From NCBI RefSeq assembly GCF_037975245.1, contig NC_092576.1:32280611-32344610 (forward strand): 64,000 nucleotides of DNA. Direction: 5' to 3'. Positions 30,860-44,435 of this stretch are shown here, piece after piece. The position numbers were made by a program, and so were the translations under genes. Under the pieces are notes generated by a model. It searched no databases, was not told the DNA's origin, and saw nothing but the letters and a program-made list of their open reading frames with translations. This DNA comes from Apostichopus japonicus. Its lineage: Eukaryota; Echinodermata; Holothuroidea; Aspidochirotida; Stichopodidae. Every line of letters begins with the position of its first letter. Within the stretch, counting starts at the first letter, position 1.

Positions 30860-32060
30860 TAGGTCAGATTACCGGCATTAGATGCTTCTTTTTGCGCAAG
30901 TCTTCACACCCTTCAAGACATTGACCTCTGGTACAACTACTATTAGCAAACATGAAACAGTCGGTAAAAGATAAATTGTCAAAACCATACACAATCTTGA
31001 AAACCTGGAACAAGTCCCCACGTAACCTCCTAAGCTCCAGTGTGGTGAGATTCAACAGTTGTAACCGCCTATAATAAGAAACACTCTTGAAGAAACTAAT
31101 CGTCCTAGTAGCCCTCCTCTGGACCTTTTCAAGTACTTCCTTATGCCTTAGCAAAATATGGGTTCAGAAAACTGAAGGTCCTCTTGATCATACCTAAAAC
31201 CTATTACCTCTTTAGCAGCTTCAAGACAATGTTTAGAATGTTGCAGAGATGATTCAATGTAGATACCAAGGTCTCTTTCAACAGACCTCCTGTATGTATC
31301 TCCACACCATTAAGATTGTATGCAAATTTTTGGTTACTTCTACTAATGTGCATTAACTTGCATTTATCAATAATAAAAAGCCTTTGCCACCCCTGAGGCC
31401 TGGCAAAAAACCTTATCCAAATCCGTTTGAAACTTCTCAGAATCGCTTTTGGAAGAGACCTCAGAATACAATTTGGTGTCATCAGCAAACGATCTTAGCT
31501 GTACACAAAATATCTCCGTCGATGTATTTTTTATAGGCAACACACAACAAGGGACCCAACACAGACCCTTGTGGAACCCCACTGGTAACGTCCTGCCAAT
31601 AAGAAGCACAGCCTTTAATTACCACCCTCTGTTTCCTATTACCAAGCCAATTCTCGATCCAAGAAAATAAATTTCCATTGACACCCATACTCTTCATCCT
31701 AAGGAAAAGACGCTGATGGGGAACTTTATCAAAGGCCTTCTGGAAATCCAGGAACACAACAGCTACAGACTTCTGCCTATTTAGTGAGCTTGTCACATCT
31801 TTCATAAACTCAAGAATATTAGTGAGACAAGACCTTTTTGACAAAAACCATGTTGAGACTCTGATCAAAGACTGACTGCTGAAGTGACTAACCATAGACT
31901 TTTTTAACAATAGATTCCATGACCTTACAAACAACACTATTGAGACTAACGGGCCTATAATTACATGGCTGTGCTCTGTCAAAAAATAACACATAGCCAT
32001 TCTGGAACGTTCAGGAAACCTGGAATGCCCCTCTCCGAGAATGGTCCAGCCAAATTTATA
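30860..32060 (-). mobile_element. CR1/Jockey-type LINE, degenerate RT
   Basis: On the minus strand: VAVVFLDFQKAFDKVPHQRL (RT motif A), TSGVPQGSVLGPLL (motif B), then a frame change and RSFADDTKLYSEVS (catalytic FADD box), then KVQRRATR, YYRRLQLLNLTTLELRR at the 3' side. This order and the wording are those of CR1/Jockey-clade LINEs. At least three frame breaks; 5' truncated. An intergenic relic. Confidence 0.88.
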
Positions 32061-33040
32061 TTATCATGGATTACTGTATAGCAACGAGGTCGAATTACTG
32101 AAATAATTGGGCAGTGTATAATAATCATTCGGTCCTGAATCCAAAACTCTTATAACCATTTCTTATAACCATTACTTGTTTTTGTGGATTTTTTTTTTTA
32201 TAATAATACGTAAGAAAATACACACAACAGCTTTCTAGACTGAGCAAAGTAGAAGTCCTGATATATTTCAATTCTGGGCACTTTTAACATAGAATCCGTG
32301 ACAGGTCAAATTGATTTATGGATAATAGGTTATAATGTCACCTATAATTGGATGGTCTAGGGACATTATGTAAACCTACTGGCAACTTAATGGACACCTG
32401 CTTTGGTGGTTTACTGAGTATTAGGATGTAATAATTTTACTTTGATCAAAGAACTCACCGACCAGAGAAAGTACTCATTTCTGTAAAGGATGGTGAGAAA
32501 TGGCTGATGGTGACATCCACTGACACTGACATCCACTAAAGTGCGACAAGAGAAAAATTGTTTCTCTTGTATTGTTCCCGAAAGCGAGTACTCGCAGAAA
32601 TTTTGATGATAAACTTAAAAGGCAGCAAAAACAATGATGACAGGTGAAAATGTGCTAAAACAAGCATTACCTTAGATCATTGTAGCTCTTTTCTTCTGAC
32701 TATGGTTAAATTTTCTAGCGGACGTATAGTGTATAATTGTGGTGTGATAGGCGTACCATTATACAAGTTTACAAGTTTATTCAGTCTATGTGCACCTCAC
32801 TCGTGTGAGGTATGTTGAGTACAATTATGCTTACAAAGTTCATATGACAACAAAGTTGACAAAAGGACTTATAAGAAGAAAAAGAAATGTGGACGGAAAT
32901 GCGAAATGGAAAAGAATAAATGGCTTCACATGCATAAGTGGATCGGAAAAATAAAATAGAAAGAAGTAAGAAAAAAAAACTAATTTACAATGCCTATGGC
33001 AAGAAACTACTGAAATTTGTAGTAAATTTCTCTGCAAAGC
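32060..33040. other. No gene seen between two LINE fragments
   Basis: AT-rich; nothing recognised. Confidence 0.35.
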
Positions 33041-33860
33041 TTAACAAGGTTGGAAATGGTTGTTCTGTTACTTGATTGAAGCAATTGCTCCATTTTTAAT
33101 GTGTTCGGCCGATTCCAGAAATATGACTTCATATAAAGTGTACGGTTTATTCAAAAGCCTTACACTCAAAAAGGTAATGACACTCGTCTCCAATTTTGTT
33201 GCTTGTACATAAATGACATATTCTATTCTCGATAGAGATGTTGTTATATTGTACCTTCCAAGGATACTTGGTATTTTAAAATTAGAGCAACGATATTTAC
33301 AATGAATTGTACGATCAAATGGCTTGAGTTTTGTCAGATACTTTCCAAAGTTAAGATTCCTTTTGAATATCCTGTAATTCTTACATGGTGTGTTTACATG
33401 GACATCAGCAACCTAGTTCTGCTCATACATACTATCCAACCTCTGATTAATTATTCTTAAGCCAATCAATACTAAATGTAGATCCGTATCTATTGCCGAT
33501 AAGGTCAATGTTTGGAAAATCCTTCCAGATACTGTATAAGACATTCCTAGGAATCAGCTGATTTGTTTAACACGCCTTTAACTTCTTAATCCATGGTAAA
33601 TGATAAGTATTACTGTCATATAAAACTCTGAAAAACTGATACATCATGCAAGAGATCTTGTTCTCCTTACTAAAAATTAATCTGTGCCAATAGGAAACCA
33701 ATTCTAGTTTCTATAGTCTTTATCAATTTGTGCCTACCAAGTTCTCCATAGGCCGTACAAAGAAGCTATCGCTTCCAACAAGTATGCTAACTTCAAATCG
33801 AAACATGGTCGCCAAGTTAGCTAACGCAAGTCCAGGTGTGGTTATTCGTGAAATGTGGCT
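33040..33860 (-). mobile_element. 3' end of a second LINE family, degenerate
   Basis: Minus-strand translation in broken frames gives YGELGRHKLIKTI (the YGELGR block upstream of the LINE C-terminus), then a stretch with YGSTFSIDWLKN, LTKLKPFDRTIHCKYRCSNF and RICHLCTSNKIGDECHYLFE, a Cys/His zinc-finger end typical of LINE ORF2. Stops are frequent. Different from the CR1-like copy next to it. Confidence 0.65.
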
Positions 33861-36400
33861 GGCCGTCTAAAGATGTCATTCCTTCTGCAGTTTACTAAAG
33901 AGGTATCACATTCAAGTAAGTAATTAACTTATCAGGGAATCTTTTCTTTGTGTGATTTCATAATTGATTTTAGTCTCATACTCGCAAGCATAGAGAAACT
34001 CCGATGACATTTTTAGAGCCTAGCCTATACTTTAACCTGCAGAATGTACACATTTTGCACGCTAAACTAAGAATTTCCATTTAAACTGGTCATCTGTTAA
34101 TCGGTCTTTCACTTTTATTTTGGCAGATAAAGATCGTTTCTATCAGGATATCGCAATCTGAAAACCATTGTGTAAGGCCAAGTTCAGCTGCAAACTTACA
34201 ATGTAATGATATGACGCGCGATGTAGCCCAAGCACTTACTTCTAACTTAGTACAGTATATACTTCTAATACTATATCGTCAATGCACATATTTCGCGCAG
34301 ACAACCATGTTATAAACGTTTAGTGACACTGATACAGTGATAGTGCAGTGATGATACTCCCCAGTACCATGAAATAAATAATTAATGAAGCTGAGGTAGC
34401 AGTGGGCTGAATTCAATAGTTATTCTGCAGGTAATGCCCCGTGATAACGCTAAGCCTCCCTTTAGTTTCCTTACTTGTTACCTTGTTAGTTTCCTCCCCT
34501 GAAAAACGTTAGTTTCCGCCTCTAAATTTTAAGTATAAGGGGAGAAAACTAACGTTCTCAGGAGCAGAATGGGAGACGACATATTGGCTAGGCTATGTGG
34601 AATGAGTTAATTTAGGTAGTGAAGGAACTGAGTAAGTTTTTATGTACAGTAATTTATGATTTAGGACATTTTATTGAAAGAAGGTAACATATTTTCAAGG
34701 GACTTGGAGACAATGTGGGAAGATATCATTTCTTGTAATTAAAGAAACTCTAGTCAATGATTTATGAAGGAAAGTATTGTTTTAAGGGAGGAACCTAGGA
34801 TGGCATATCTAGGCTGTGGAAATAGTAAAAGCTGGTAGGATTGGAAGGCAGTGTTGAAAGTATTAAATATTAGGCCTAGGTGGTTTGGTCTGAGTTCTCT
34901 CAATACCAGCATGGGTAGGCCTGCATATAATTGATTTTTGCCCTGTAATTAGATTTGGCATAGATATGAAGTATTTGGTGGGAAGGCTGTGAATAGATGT
35001 TTTAGTTTTTTAAGATCAGTGAGTATTATAATAGTTTCCAGTCTCTTGAATAACGGTACTAGAATATAGTCAGGGATTCTTGTACACAATACTTATCATT
35101 AAGCAAATGCTTGGAGTGGAATATAAAAAGGTGAGTTTCTTTTACTTACTAGAGTCCTTGTGTTTTGGCATAGGAGGAAGAAACCTTGAAAATATTAACA
35201 AGGAAACGCTTAGTAGGGTTTTCCCCATGATGACAGGCGAGGTGTCAGTTTCTGAAAAATGCCAGATCTGTCCAGCTGACTATATGGCTGTCTAAATTAT
35301 TGTTTCGTGTCCATGTTCAGAACAGGCCTTGAGCAGTCTCTTTCCAACGCCAGCAACAAAGGTTGCCTCTCTGTGTACGGTTGTAACGATTTCATAAAAT
35401 AGTACCTTCTTTCCTGTGATTTGTCTCAGGTAGTGCTCAGTGCTATCCTGAAATCCAATGTGTCAATATTAATTCATGTGTACATAAGAGACAATGATAA
35501 ACTGCAATCATGACCAGTAATACAAGTGATATAGTATTTATAAAAACATGATTGATGAGACATGACCTTCAAGATCTTTGTTGGTGCAGATGGCTCCATC
35601 CCACAATTAATACTATATACACACCAAACAACAGAAACTCAAACTCCATGATCCTATGAATATAACGCATGTAAATTACCCTATGTTCGCATACATTCCT
35701 ATGTACACAATACAGCCTTTACGAACACTATTATCTTCCGATTAATTACTGAACAGTTACACAAATAAGGTACCAAGTCATATTACCTATTTTCCTTCAA
35801 ACATTACTGACACAAGTTTCTTCAGCTTATTATAAGAAAATATGCTGTCAGAGTCTCCCTTGAAATAGTATGTTAGTTTCCTTAACCAAACGCGTTATCT
35901 TTCCTCCCTTAACGTGACTTTTCTCCCTTTTCTCAACATTTATTCCACTTGCTATGTCATCTATTCTTTCCAAAATTTTGTTTTCTGCCCCGTTGCTGAC
36001 GGGGATTGGCTTATATTTAGTGTGGTAAGGCCAGTCATGTTAAGTAATAATATGCACAATGGCAAATACAATTGGAAGTCACTAGGTCAGATCTCCGACT
36101 GTATACAGTAGTGTGACTCGTTAAGCACTTCCATGCAAAACGTCGATCAACATTCCAGCTGTCTGCTCAGGAAGCTACAGTACAAGATCAGTAGATTTGG
36201 CCAGACGACAATGAAAATGTTTCAGTGGAATGTAAAAAGATTACCAGATAGATATACTGAAAGCCCATGTCTGCTTTAAATTTCATCCATTAAACTGAAT
36301 TTGTAAATGGGATCCAGTCCTTCTGGTCATATCATTTTTAGTCCCTTGCTTTAGCAAAAGGAACCTACTGTATGTAGTGAACATGTGTGTGTGTGTATCT
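33860..36400. other. Intergenic stretch, no gene seen
   Basis: 2.5 kb with no supported coding exon. A 34127-34172 splice-bounded open segment was considered and rejected. A local inverted repeat around GAAAACGTTAGTTTCC / GGAGAAAACTAACGTTCTC (34500-34560) is visible. Confidence 0.35.
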
Positions 36401-36479
36401 GTATGTAACACTTGCTTGGGTACACTGTAACTCAACAATGAAAAATTGAACTCAACTTAAACTTGGTATTTAGATCCCC

Positions 36480-37560
36480 ATGTAGTGAGAAGGTGTGAAC
36501 TATTGTTTTCGGTGCCTGTAAAGGTCACCAAAGGTCAGTTAGGGGCCAACAACCAAATAATAAACAAAGCAATAACTCCTGTTGACATGGACCGATATGT
36601 TTGTTGTTTTGGAACTAGTTGTAAATGAGGTAGGGGATCATTTTCAAACCTAACAGTTGTGTGATCCAAGGTCATCAAAGGTCAATTAAGGGTCAAAAAC
36701 TAGTATTTTTGTGATAACTTGAGAACAAAATGTCCGTCAAGGTTGTGAGTTACGCTTTTAGTCAACCCGCATCTTTGTGACCTTTGATCTTAGGTTGAAC
36801 TCTGGTGACCTGTTTCTTTGGTTGTTTGAATTTTTGTGGACATGTATATTCAGATCTCAAATGGTCTGCCAATCAAAATTGACCCCTGTGCTGTAGGAGA
36901 TACAGGGCAAAGAAAAATAAGTTTGTCAATATTTGAATATATGATAGAGCTATGTGTGCTTTATAGACAAAACTAACTCCCACTTCGATCGGACACCTGG
37001 TTCTTAAGTTATGATGTGCCAAAGGTGGATTTGATACAATTTTAGCAATAACAAATTACAATGTGTGTATACATTGGAGTGCATACAAATTTTAGCATCG
37101 AGTGCACTTCATTGAGGGGAAAATATTTCATAAATACCGTCATGCCATCCAAAGTCATTCAAGGACAAACAACTGCCCACTCAGTTTTGCAACAACTTAA
37201 AGTGAAGTAGTCTGAATAGGGTTAGCGATCGTTTCCAAACATAACGGTCATGTGATCCAAGGTAAACAAAGATCAATTATGGGTCAAAAACTCAATCTCC
37301 AAACTGATCAAAATTGTCCATGGTTGACCCCTGTGCGACCTTCATGCGCAAAGTTATCAGAGGTCAAGGTTTTGTTTGGTTGTGAGAGGTGGACCTCTGT
37401 TGACCTCACATGACCTTGGAATAGCGCCTCCAGTGACCCGCATTATTATTTTTTTAATTTGAATATTCAAATTTTTTGTGGCCATATTTAATTGCCCATG
37501 GGTTGACTCCTGTGCAACCAAATGTATTAAGTACAGTTAGGATGATTCTGTAAGTTCATA
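36480..37560 (+). repeat. Second AGGTCA-rich repeat family, two units
   Basis: Units at about 36490-36730 and 37140-37290 share GTGTGATCCAAGGT, CAAAGGTCAATTAAGGGTCA and TTTCAAACCTAACAG-type words. Family differs from the 9235/11065 arrays, although both are rich in GGTCA. Confidence 0.6.
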
Positions 37561-37951
37561 TAAACAAATCTAACAAAAGTCAACATATTCTCAAAAGTAA
37601 CAATCATTGATTTGTGATATTTGTGTTTTAGTTTCTGTGATAGAGTGCTTGAAATGTTGGCCCGTTCTGCCAGAAAATTGAGTGTAACACTGACTTATGT
37701 CGAGAAGTGATGTCAGTGAGGCACATTGATCAGAATTTCAGCAGACCTCACTCTTAGCTTGGTCTTGATACAGTACACTGGAATGTGTACAGTCTTTGTG
37801 TATGGCTGTGATTCCAAAACGTTGTTATTTCAGAACAACATATTATGAAGAATACCTAGATGGGGAATTCTGGAATGTTTTAAGTCTTCAAATGATTGCT
37901 AACTTTTAATTTCACTTGGATTTTTTTTCTAAATCGCTATTTTACTTTCAG

Positions 37952-38082
37952 AGATGTTACCTTTCCTCGCTACAGTGTAGCTTGCTAATGAAAGTGTCTC
38001 TGCAGCTCTTGAAAAGAAGTGCTGCCATGACGTCACAGAGCTTATCGTTCTCCACTGTTCAAAATATATTAATTAGATTACA
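37952..38082 (+). CDS. Candidate isolated exon, D-module like
   Basis: 131 bp open, between a strong acceptor (tattttactttcag) and donor (gtaagt). Encodes RCYLSSLQCSLLMKVSLQLL, then KRSA, similar to the SQLQQNCTLQLLKKAS of module D1. It runs further than other D exons (ending ILIRLQ, phase 2), like a D fused to part of A. No B or C exon follows nearby. It may be a relic of a lost paralogue or an alternative exon. Confidence 0.4.
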
Positions 38083-38443
38083 GTAAGTTGGCATGAGGTT
38101 CAAAACTTCACTTCTCCTGAATCATAGGATGAAAAATTCCTGAACTAGGACTGTGGCTATGAAAAAAGTATGGATGTTTTCTCCATATTTCCAATAGACT
38201 ACCAAAGAATTCCTTTTAAGAATATCATATGTTGTACGGTATGCGTACATTTGGTATTGAGGATGTTGCTGTACTAAATTCGTTTCTATTCTCACCGTTA
38301 TGATGATTTTAGGAAAGTGTATTGAACATCGAATTGCATCTTCTTATAACATATGGCACACAATAAAAGAAACTGTTTATATGGTTGAAGTTCATTGCTT
38401 AACACAAAGCTATTTACAGGACATTTTTCTATTAAATGTACAG

Positions 38444-38494
38444 GTGGATAAACCTGCATATGGACTCGTAACAACACGATCAAGGATTAGATGA
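38444..38494 (+). CDS. Candidate terminal exon with stop
   Basis: After acceptor aaatgtacag, phase 0, a short tail VDKPAYGLVTTRSRIR then TGA. AYGLV has Tyr with Val at +3, vaguely like a signalling tyrosine motif. Weak support. Confidence 0.2.
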   Translation: MDKPAYGLVTTRSRIR

Positions 38495-38599
38495 AGACAT
38501 GAAGGGCAAATCGTAAGTCAGTTTCAGTCCATTCACTTTTCTCTTTAGGTTCCACAACATGGCAGTTTAACATAGGGTCGTTCGAGTCAAATCACGAAT

Positions 38600-39050
38600 G
38601 GCTGTTGCTGGACCGTCTCCAAAAGTTCCCAATTTTTTTGCATGCTTGGAACACCATACAATAATCATATAGAGGCAATGCAACTGAAATTTTCTGAATA
38701 TGCTTATCTTATGGTGTTTCAAGCATACAATAAATTTGGGAAATTTCAAAAGATGTTGAACTACAACATACTCCAAAATTTGGTAATTTGATATGGAATG
38801 ACCTATAAGATTTACCCTTTTTGACTTCTTTAAATCTCTTGTAAGATATATTCCAGTGGATAGATATTACTGCTTGAAATATTAAATTATCTGCGCTTAA
38901 GTAACTAAAGCCCATGTTTATTGTCCATGATTGTAACACACAGCATAGAGTTTGACATCATAGGGGTATTGGGCTGAAATTGTCTTGATATCTACTTTTC
39001 ATGTAAAATCATTGCACCTCCTAGGAATAAAATATACTTTCCCAGCACAT
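38600..39050. other. No gene seen
   Basis: AT-rich spacer before the third AGGTCA array. Confidence 0.35.
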
Positions 39051-40219
39051 TTTTGGTTTCGATAATAATCGTAACCTTTGTAGTCATGCAGGCTGATGAG
39101 TGTGTGAAGCCATTTTTGGAAACACGATATCTCAAGAAGGGAAGTTTGGACCAATATCATATTTGGTGTGTAAAAGTACCACGTTGAGTAGTAAAGGCCT
39201 ATTGTTTGTCATTACGGGTCACTAGGGGTCAAACTGTGAAACCTTGAAGAGACTATCTCCAGAAGGGAAGCTTGGACCAATCTCATATATAGTATGTACA
39301 GTAGTTGTGTCACATTGAGTTCAAGATACCTATTGATTTTTGTGGAGGTCAAAGGTCACCATGGGTCAAATTGTGAAACATCGTAAACATGATATTTCAA
39401 GAAGGAAAGCTTGGACGAACCTCTTATTAAGTATGTACTTGTGACACGTTTAGTACAAGAATCATATTTTTTTTGCGGAGGTCAAATGTCTCCAGTGGTC
39501 AAATTGTGGAAACTTGTTTTATAATCTACTGTATCTTCCACTGTGCAACCAATGAGAGTACATGTGTGTTACGCCTTATTAGAATAGGAGAGGTTGTTGG
39601 CAATTTGAAATTAGCTTAAAGGCATCCGTAGGTATGATCAAGTATCTCGACCAAATCTCCATTGACTTAAGTGTATAGGTAACTTACGTTGCTGCATACA
39701 TGCCTGTGCAAAACGGTGTGTAATGAAACGTTGTACCGTTTGTACATGCTTAATGTGTTGGAATGGGCGATATCATTTTCAATAATCGATATGATATCTT
39801 TGCTTCAATTGTGAACTATTCCGACGTATTTCATAATTGTCAAGATTCAGTGCCAAATAAATACTTCAGGTTTGGATGTTGTAACGTTAGAATAATGAGC
39901 AGGTGCTGTTTATGAAAATTAACTGTTGCCTGGTTTCATGTTTTAGAGGCAACCCAGACAAAAAATATTGGGGATTGGGGGGGGGGGGTACATTTGCCTG
40001 GCGCCTGCTTAATGTACAACTTGTAGGTGTACTGTACCACATTGAGTGGAAAAGCCAGTTGTCTTTGGTAGCGATCAATCTCTATGTTGAATACAAGAAC
40101 AGTTTTAATCTCGGTCATCAGGTGCCGTTGTGAATATTGTGTTGATTATATCTCAATGCTTTGTGAGGTACTACTTAGATTGAGGTATGCTGATCATCCT
40201 GGCTTCACCCTACAACTAC
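39050..40219 (+). repeat. AGGTCA-rich tandem array, copy 3, left part
   Basis: Starts with GGTTTCGATAATAATCGTAA as copy 2 does, then units with CACGATATCTCAAGAAGGGA and a DR1 site at 39346. A degenerate unit at about 40020-40160 continues the array. Its right end (TCATGTAGCATCATTGAAAC) is found only at 47050, after the transposon nest, so the element was split by insertion. A G-run lies at 39980-39988. Confidence 0.65.
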
Positions 40220-41097
40220 TGTAGTAGTGGGATTGAAACCCTATACCCCGTGACCAACGTCTCTGAACCAAGGTTTCGTAATGATGCATTAAGGTATATC
40301 AAACAATATAAGCTCCTATATACTGTACCTTGGCTTAGGATTGGCACCTTTTTTAATGGCCGTTGCTATGGCAACCACCAAAAAACAGTAAAAGTCATCA
40401 GTAACTTCTAAAATAATGGAAGAAAACTAGTGATGTTGGTGTAAAAACATAGTCAATTGTGCTCTGTGAATACAGTGGTACTGTACCATCCACAGATGGC
40501 AAATGTACAGTTTAAGTAACCGTTGTCATAGCAACTACCCAAAAATACTGAAAAGTGTTCCTAAATAGGTGAAGGGTCTGTTCACGTTAAAGCGCCCAAT
40601 TTGGTTGCCTGAGGTACCAAATTTTCAAATTACAGTAAAGAACTTCTATTCTAAGTAAATAACATAACTAATATCTGCAATTTATGAATCAGAATTGACC
40701 AGAGCTAAACTATTCTGGCAATTATATTCAAGATGGTTGAAAGTGTGACAATCTATAAATTTTCCAAAATTTGTTCTTTTTTTAATGGTGGTGTGTCATT
40801 CCATTGCTGCTACATTTGGGAATTCTGTTTTTATTTTCTTTATTAACACAAAATTTGCTATTGTAAGACAAGATTTCAATGATATCGATGATGTTTTTTA
40901 AAAAATATTAGAGTATCGTTAGAAAATATTCAATTTTTCCCGAAATAAAGTTAAAAAAGTTTTTCTTTAAAGAACAAAATTGAAATTAATAGTAACAATT
41001 ATACCATAAAATTAAACCACAACTTAAGCACATATATTAACCAAAAGCTGAAAATTCTGGGTCTTGTCCTCTCAGAATTTTTTTTTTCTTGACTCTT

Positions 41098-41691
41098 GTT
41101 TCGGACATCACCCCTCCAAAATGATCTTGTTTCGGACATCACCCACCAATGGTTTACCTAATATATTAAACCTAATATTTAGTAATAAACCAAGTGATGT
41201 TCATTTAATGGCAATAATAATGAATAGAAAAGCATTTTAGTTACAGATCTATGGACCCTTCCTAGGTTCCAAGTTCAACACAAAGAAAAGGGATACAAGT
41301 GATCCAAGTGATTAACAAGACAATTATTAAACGAAGGCCATGCTTGTTAATACTTAGCAATATATATCAGTACATCACAATATGTGATGTTAACAAATAG
41401 CATCAAATTTATTTGAAATAATGAAAAATGCAAACACTTGTTTTATAGATTTACATAAGACTGTCTTGGACTAGTTTCGAACATCACCACAACTGTATTA
41501 GGACATCACTATGTTTTCTACACAACGCATATCATATCAAAAGTTAAATTTGTAACAAAGGGGTCTTTGTTGTTGACAAGCTACCTACAAGGTATAATGA
41601 CAGTTTTGAACTTATTATAGTTCAAATCCTCAGTGTTCATTAACTTTACTTTATGAGCGTTTTGGACATCACTGAATGTTTCGGACATCAC
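41098..41691 (+). repeat. Left cluster of the GTTTCGGACATCAC motif
   Basis: Copies at 41098, 41129, 41474 (one mismatch), 41659 (one mismatch) and 41678, all in the + orientation. Likely protein-binding sites of the transposition machinery. Confidence 0.8.
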
Positions 41692-42139
41692 CTTGGAAAA
41701 ATGTTCACAAAACTGCATAACAATAATACATATTTCAGCAGGTACTGTAACAACAGTATAAAGTAATATTTTTGCTATTCAAACCTGTTCAAGCAACTAA
41801 AGTCTGCTTCAAAATATATACAACAGTCAGACAGTAGCAGATTTACACTAAATATTATGAATATTTGAGGGAATGCAGTTTATTAAAACACCATAGACTG
41901 GGAAATCAACAAGGTGTACTGAAAAATATTGGCACTGTAAATTCTTGGGAAAACAAATGCCCTGAGGCACATATTTTAAATTGAACATCTGGACAGAGCC
42001 GATAGGTGAAAAGATAGGTGATACTTTAGGTGATAAGTGAAAATCTGAAGGCTTGGTGTAAATGATAACCCCATTTCATGTTAATGAATTATCACTGTTT
42101 ACTACATACTCAATTCATACATATCCAGAATACACACAT

Positions 42140-42375
42140 GTAGTTTAGATCCTCCTGCAAGCAGGAACTCGCGAAGAAGCCATCATTGGCTTATCAAAGC
42201 CGCAAGCTGACCGAAGTCAGTCTCTTACATTCATATTTAACGGCCATGATTATGAATTGTCAATTGTCAACAACTCTGTAACTGGACGACATACATTAAT
42301 CTTGGAGTGACACAAACTCGGGACCTTATGATTGAAAGGCACCGGCGTTAACCACTGAGCTAACACTCCATCACA
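42140..42375 (-). mobile_element. tRNA-derived SINE
   Basis: Read on the minus strand it begins GGAGTGTTAGCTCAGTGGTT, a tRNA 5' half with A box, followed by a B-box-like GGTCCCGAGTTTG, then a non-tRNA body with CTTCGGTCAGCTTGCGG. No cloverleaf 3' half, so not a tRNA gene. It sits inside the inner transposon. Confidence 0.65.
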
Positions 42376-44435
42376 CTCCACATAGTGACCATTCATTGAT
42401 CAACATTTGCATAAAGTTAATCTCTGCTTCACCACATTCGTTACCTGTCCAGCATACCATTTGCAGTGGCCAGCATTCACCAACACTTTCCAGAAACATC
42501 AACTTATACATTATTTTGCAGGAAATGGTATTATTATTGACTGCAAAGAAATTTTTCCCCCAAAAGGGTTATAGAATTCTTTTTAACTTTTACCGTTTCC
42601 ACATTTCCATCATTACTGTACCTAGATGAAGTCTGCAATAATTGAAACAAACAGCAAATATTTACTGTCATTTAATATACAGATGTACACAGGAGACATC
42701 CCTACATAGCTTATTTGGCACCCACCTGTTGTAGCTATTATCATTGAGTCTACTATTTAAACAATTTTCAGAGGGGAGGTATCATATCCTAAACTCCACT
42801 AGAATGCTTGGTCCTATTCTGTAATGTCAGCAATAACAACTATTTTGCACCCCTTCAAATGGTAGCCACCTGCTCCCACCCCCTCCCCATGCACCTTTGA
42901 GCTGGATCTGCCAATGTTGAAGATTGCTTCCACTGGCCCAGCTAAGCAACAGTAGTAGCCTATACTAGTAGTACTATAAGTACTGTTTAAATATCCTTCT
43001 TTATTGAGATTCATCATTATGCCTTGGCTATTATAATGTGAAAAACAAGTATTCATGGTTTGTACAAATACTCCTTGTCACATATGAATTAAATGATTTA
43101 CTTTGTAAGGATTGTTATGATTTAAGCTTATGGCCTAAACTTACATTTAAGTATCAGGCCTAGATGTTATGGTATACAGCAGCTCAGCAAATTGTTCAGC
43201 TTTATCCTTAAGTTTCATAATGATAAATATCTGTATACATATCACTAAAGCTCTGAAGTCTGAAGCAACTCGGAATGAAAACATGGTCATGCATGATGCA
43301 CCACTCTGTGTATATTAATACCGTTGACACCATCGAGTAAACCTGGAGGTTCCATCACACAGTAAATCCGCGTATCAGTCAAAGAGGGTCATGTACTGTA
43401 ATGTGTTCCAGGGTGGTACTAATAATCTGATATACTGCATTAATCTCCACATTGCCCATTGTGATTTACTAACTAGTACAGTAAATGTATATTTGGGCTT
43501 AGAGCAGCAGACAACACACAGTTACCTAGCAATGTCTGCACCTTAACATTATAGTTATAGTAGTTGACCAACATTTATAGGTTAGATCACCAGACATGTT
43601 CCACGGTCCTACTACTTAGCTAACATCTTCCCAAAATACTGGTAGCTTTTCTTGACAACCATCAAGTTCCCATCAACAGTTAAACTGCTCTGACATAGGG
43701 TGTTATACAGTAGATGCACACTGATTCCATACTGTACATATAGAGCGACAGACGACACTGAACGGTGTTCAGTTTTTCAAAGTGACGTTGACATACTATG
43801 CTGTAGACTGATGTGATAGAAACATGAGCTACTGTGCTACAAAACTCGTCTAGGCCTATTCCAATTGTGTGTAAATAACTTTACAATTCTCAATATGATA
43901 TTGGGAAATATCAAATTGGTACCGCCATGGAAGCTGGAACACATCACATGACAGTCCATGCATGGTACCCACAGGCCCTTTGATGTAGTTCTTCTAGCCT
44001 ATAAATAGGCTTTCTATGGTTGTGACAAATACTGTAGCTTGATTCAAGCTATAGCAGACAATTACAGCATTACTTTCTAATGTACTGTATACTGTGATGG
44101 CATCCTGATACATGTTATGTCAGGAAAAAAAATCACTAAACGTTTTTTTTTACTTCTTCAGTACTAAAGGATGGAAAATTGTAGTGTTAATGATGTCAGT
44201 TCTAGAAAAATCCAAGTAATTTGATGTTCCCAGAAACATTCATACCCAAATATGTAGAATATCATTTAAGACTTGTCACAAGTCATCAAAAGATGAATAC
44301 ATGTTGTTCAAATGACACCAAAAGTTAGGAAGCATTCTTTTGTAGGATCTTAGTGTATTCTAGCACACTGAAATCAACCAATTGAATCATTCAGTTGAAA
44401 CTTGTGCTGTTTTACAATATGTTGGATTCACAAAA

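Noticed and set aside
34127-34172. Open 46-bp segment between an acceptor and gtaagg
   Set aside because: Too short and without similarity to any module.
35080-35295. 71-codon + strand frame
   Set aside because: Contains no motif or signal peptide; considered as a 5' exon of gene 2 and dropped because no phase or domain fits.
42300-42375. Possible tRNA gene (TAGCTCAGTGGTT)
   Set aside because: Lacks an acceptor stem and 3' half; it is the head of a SINE.
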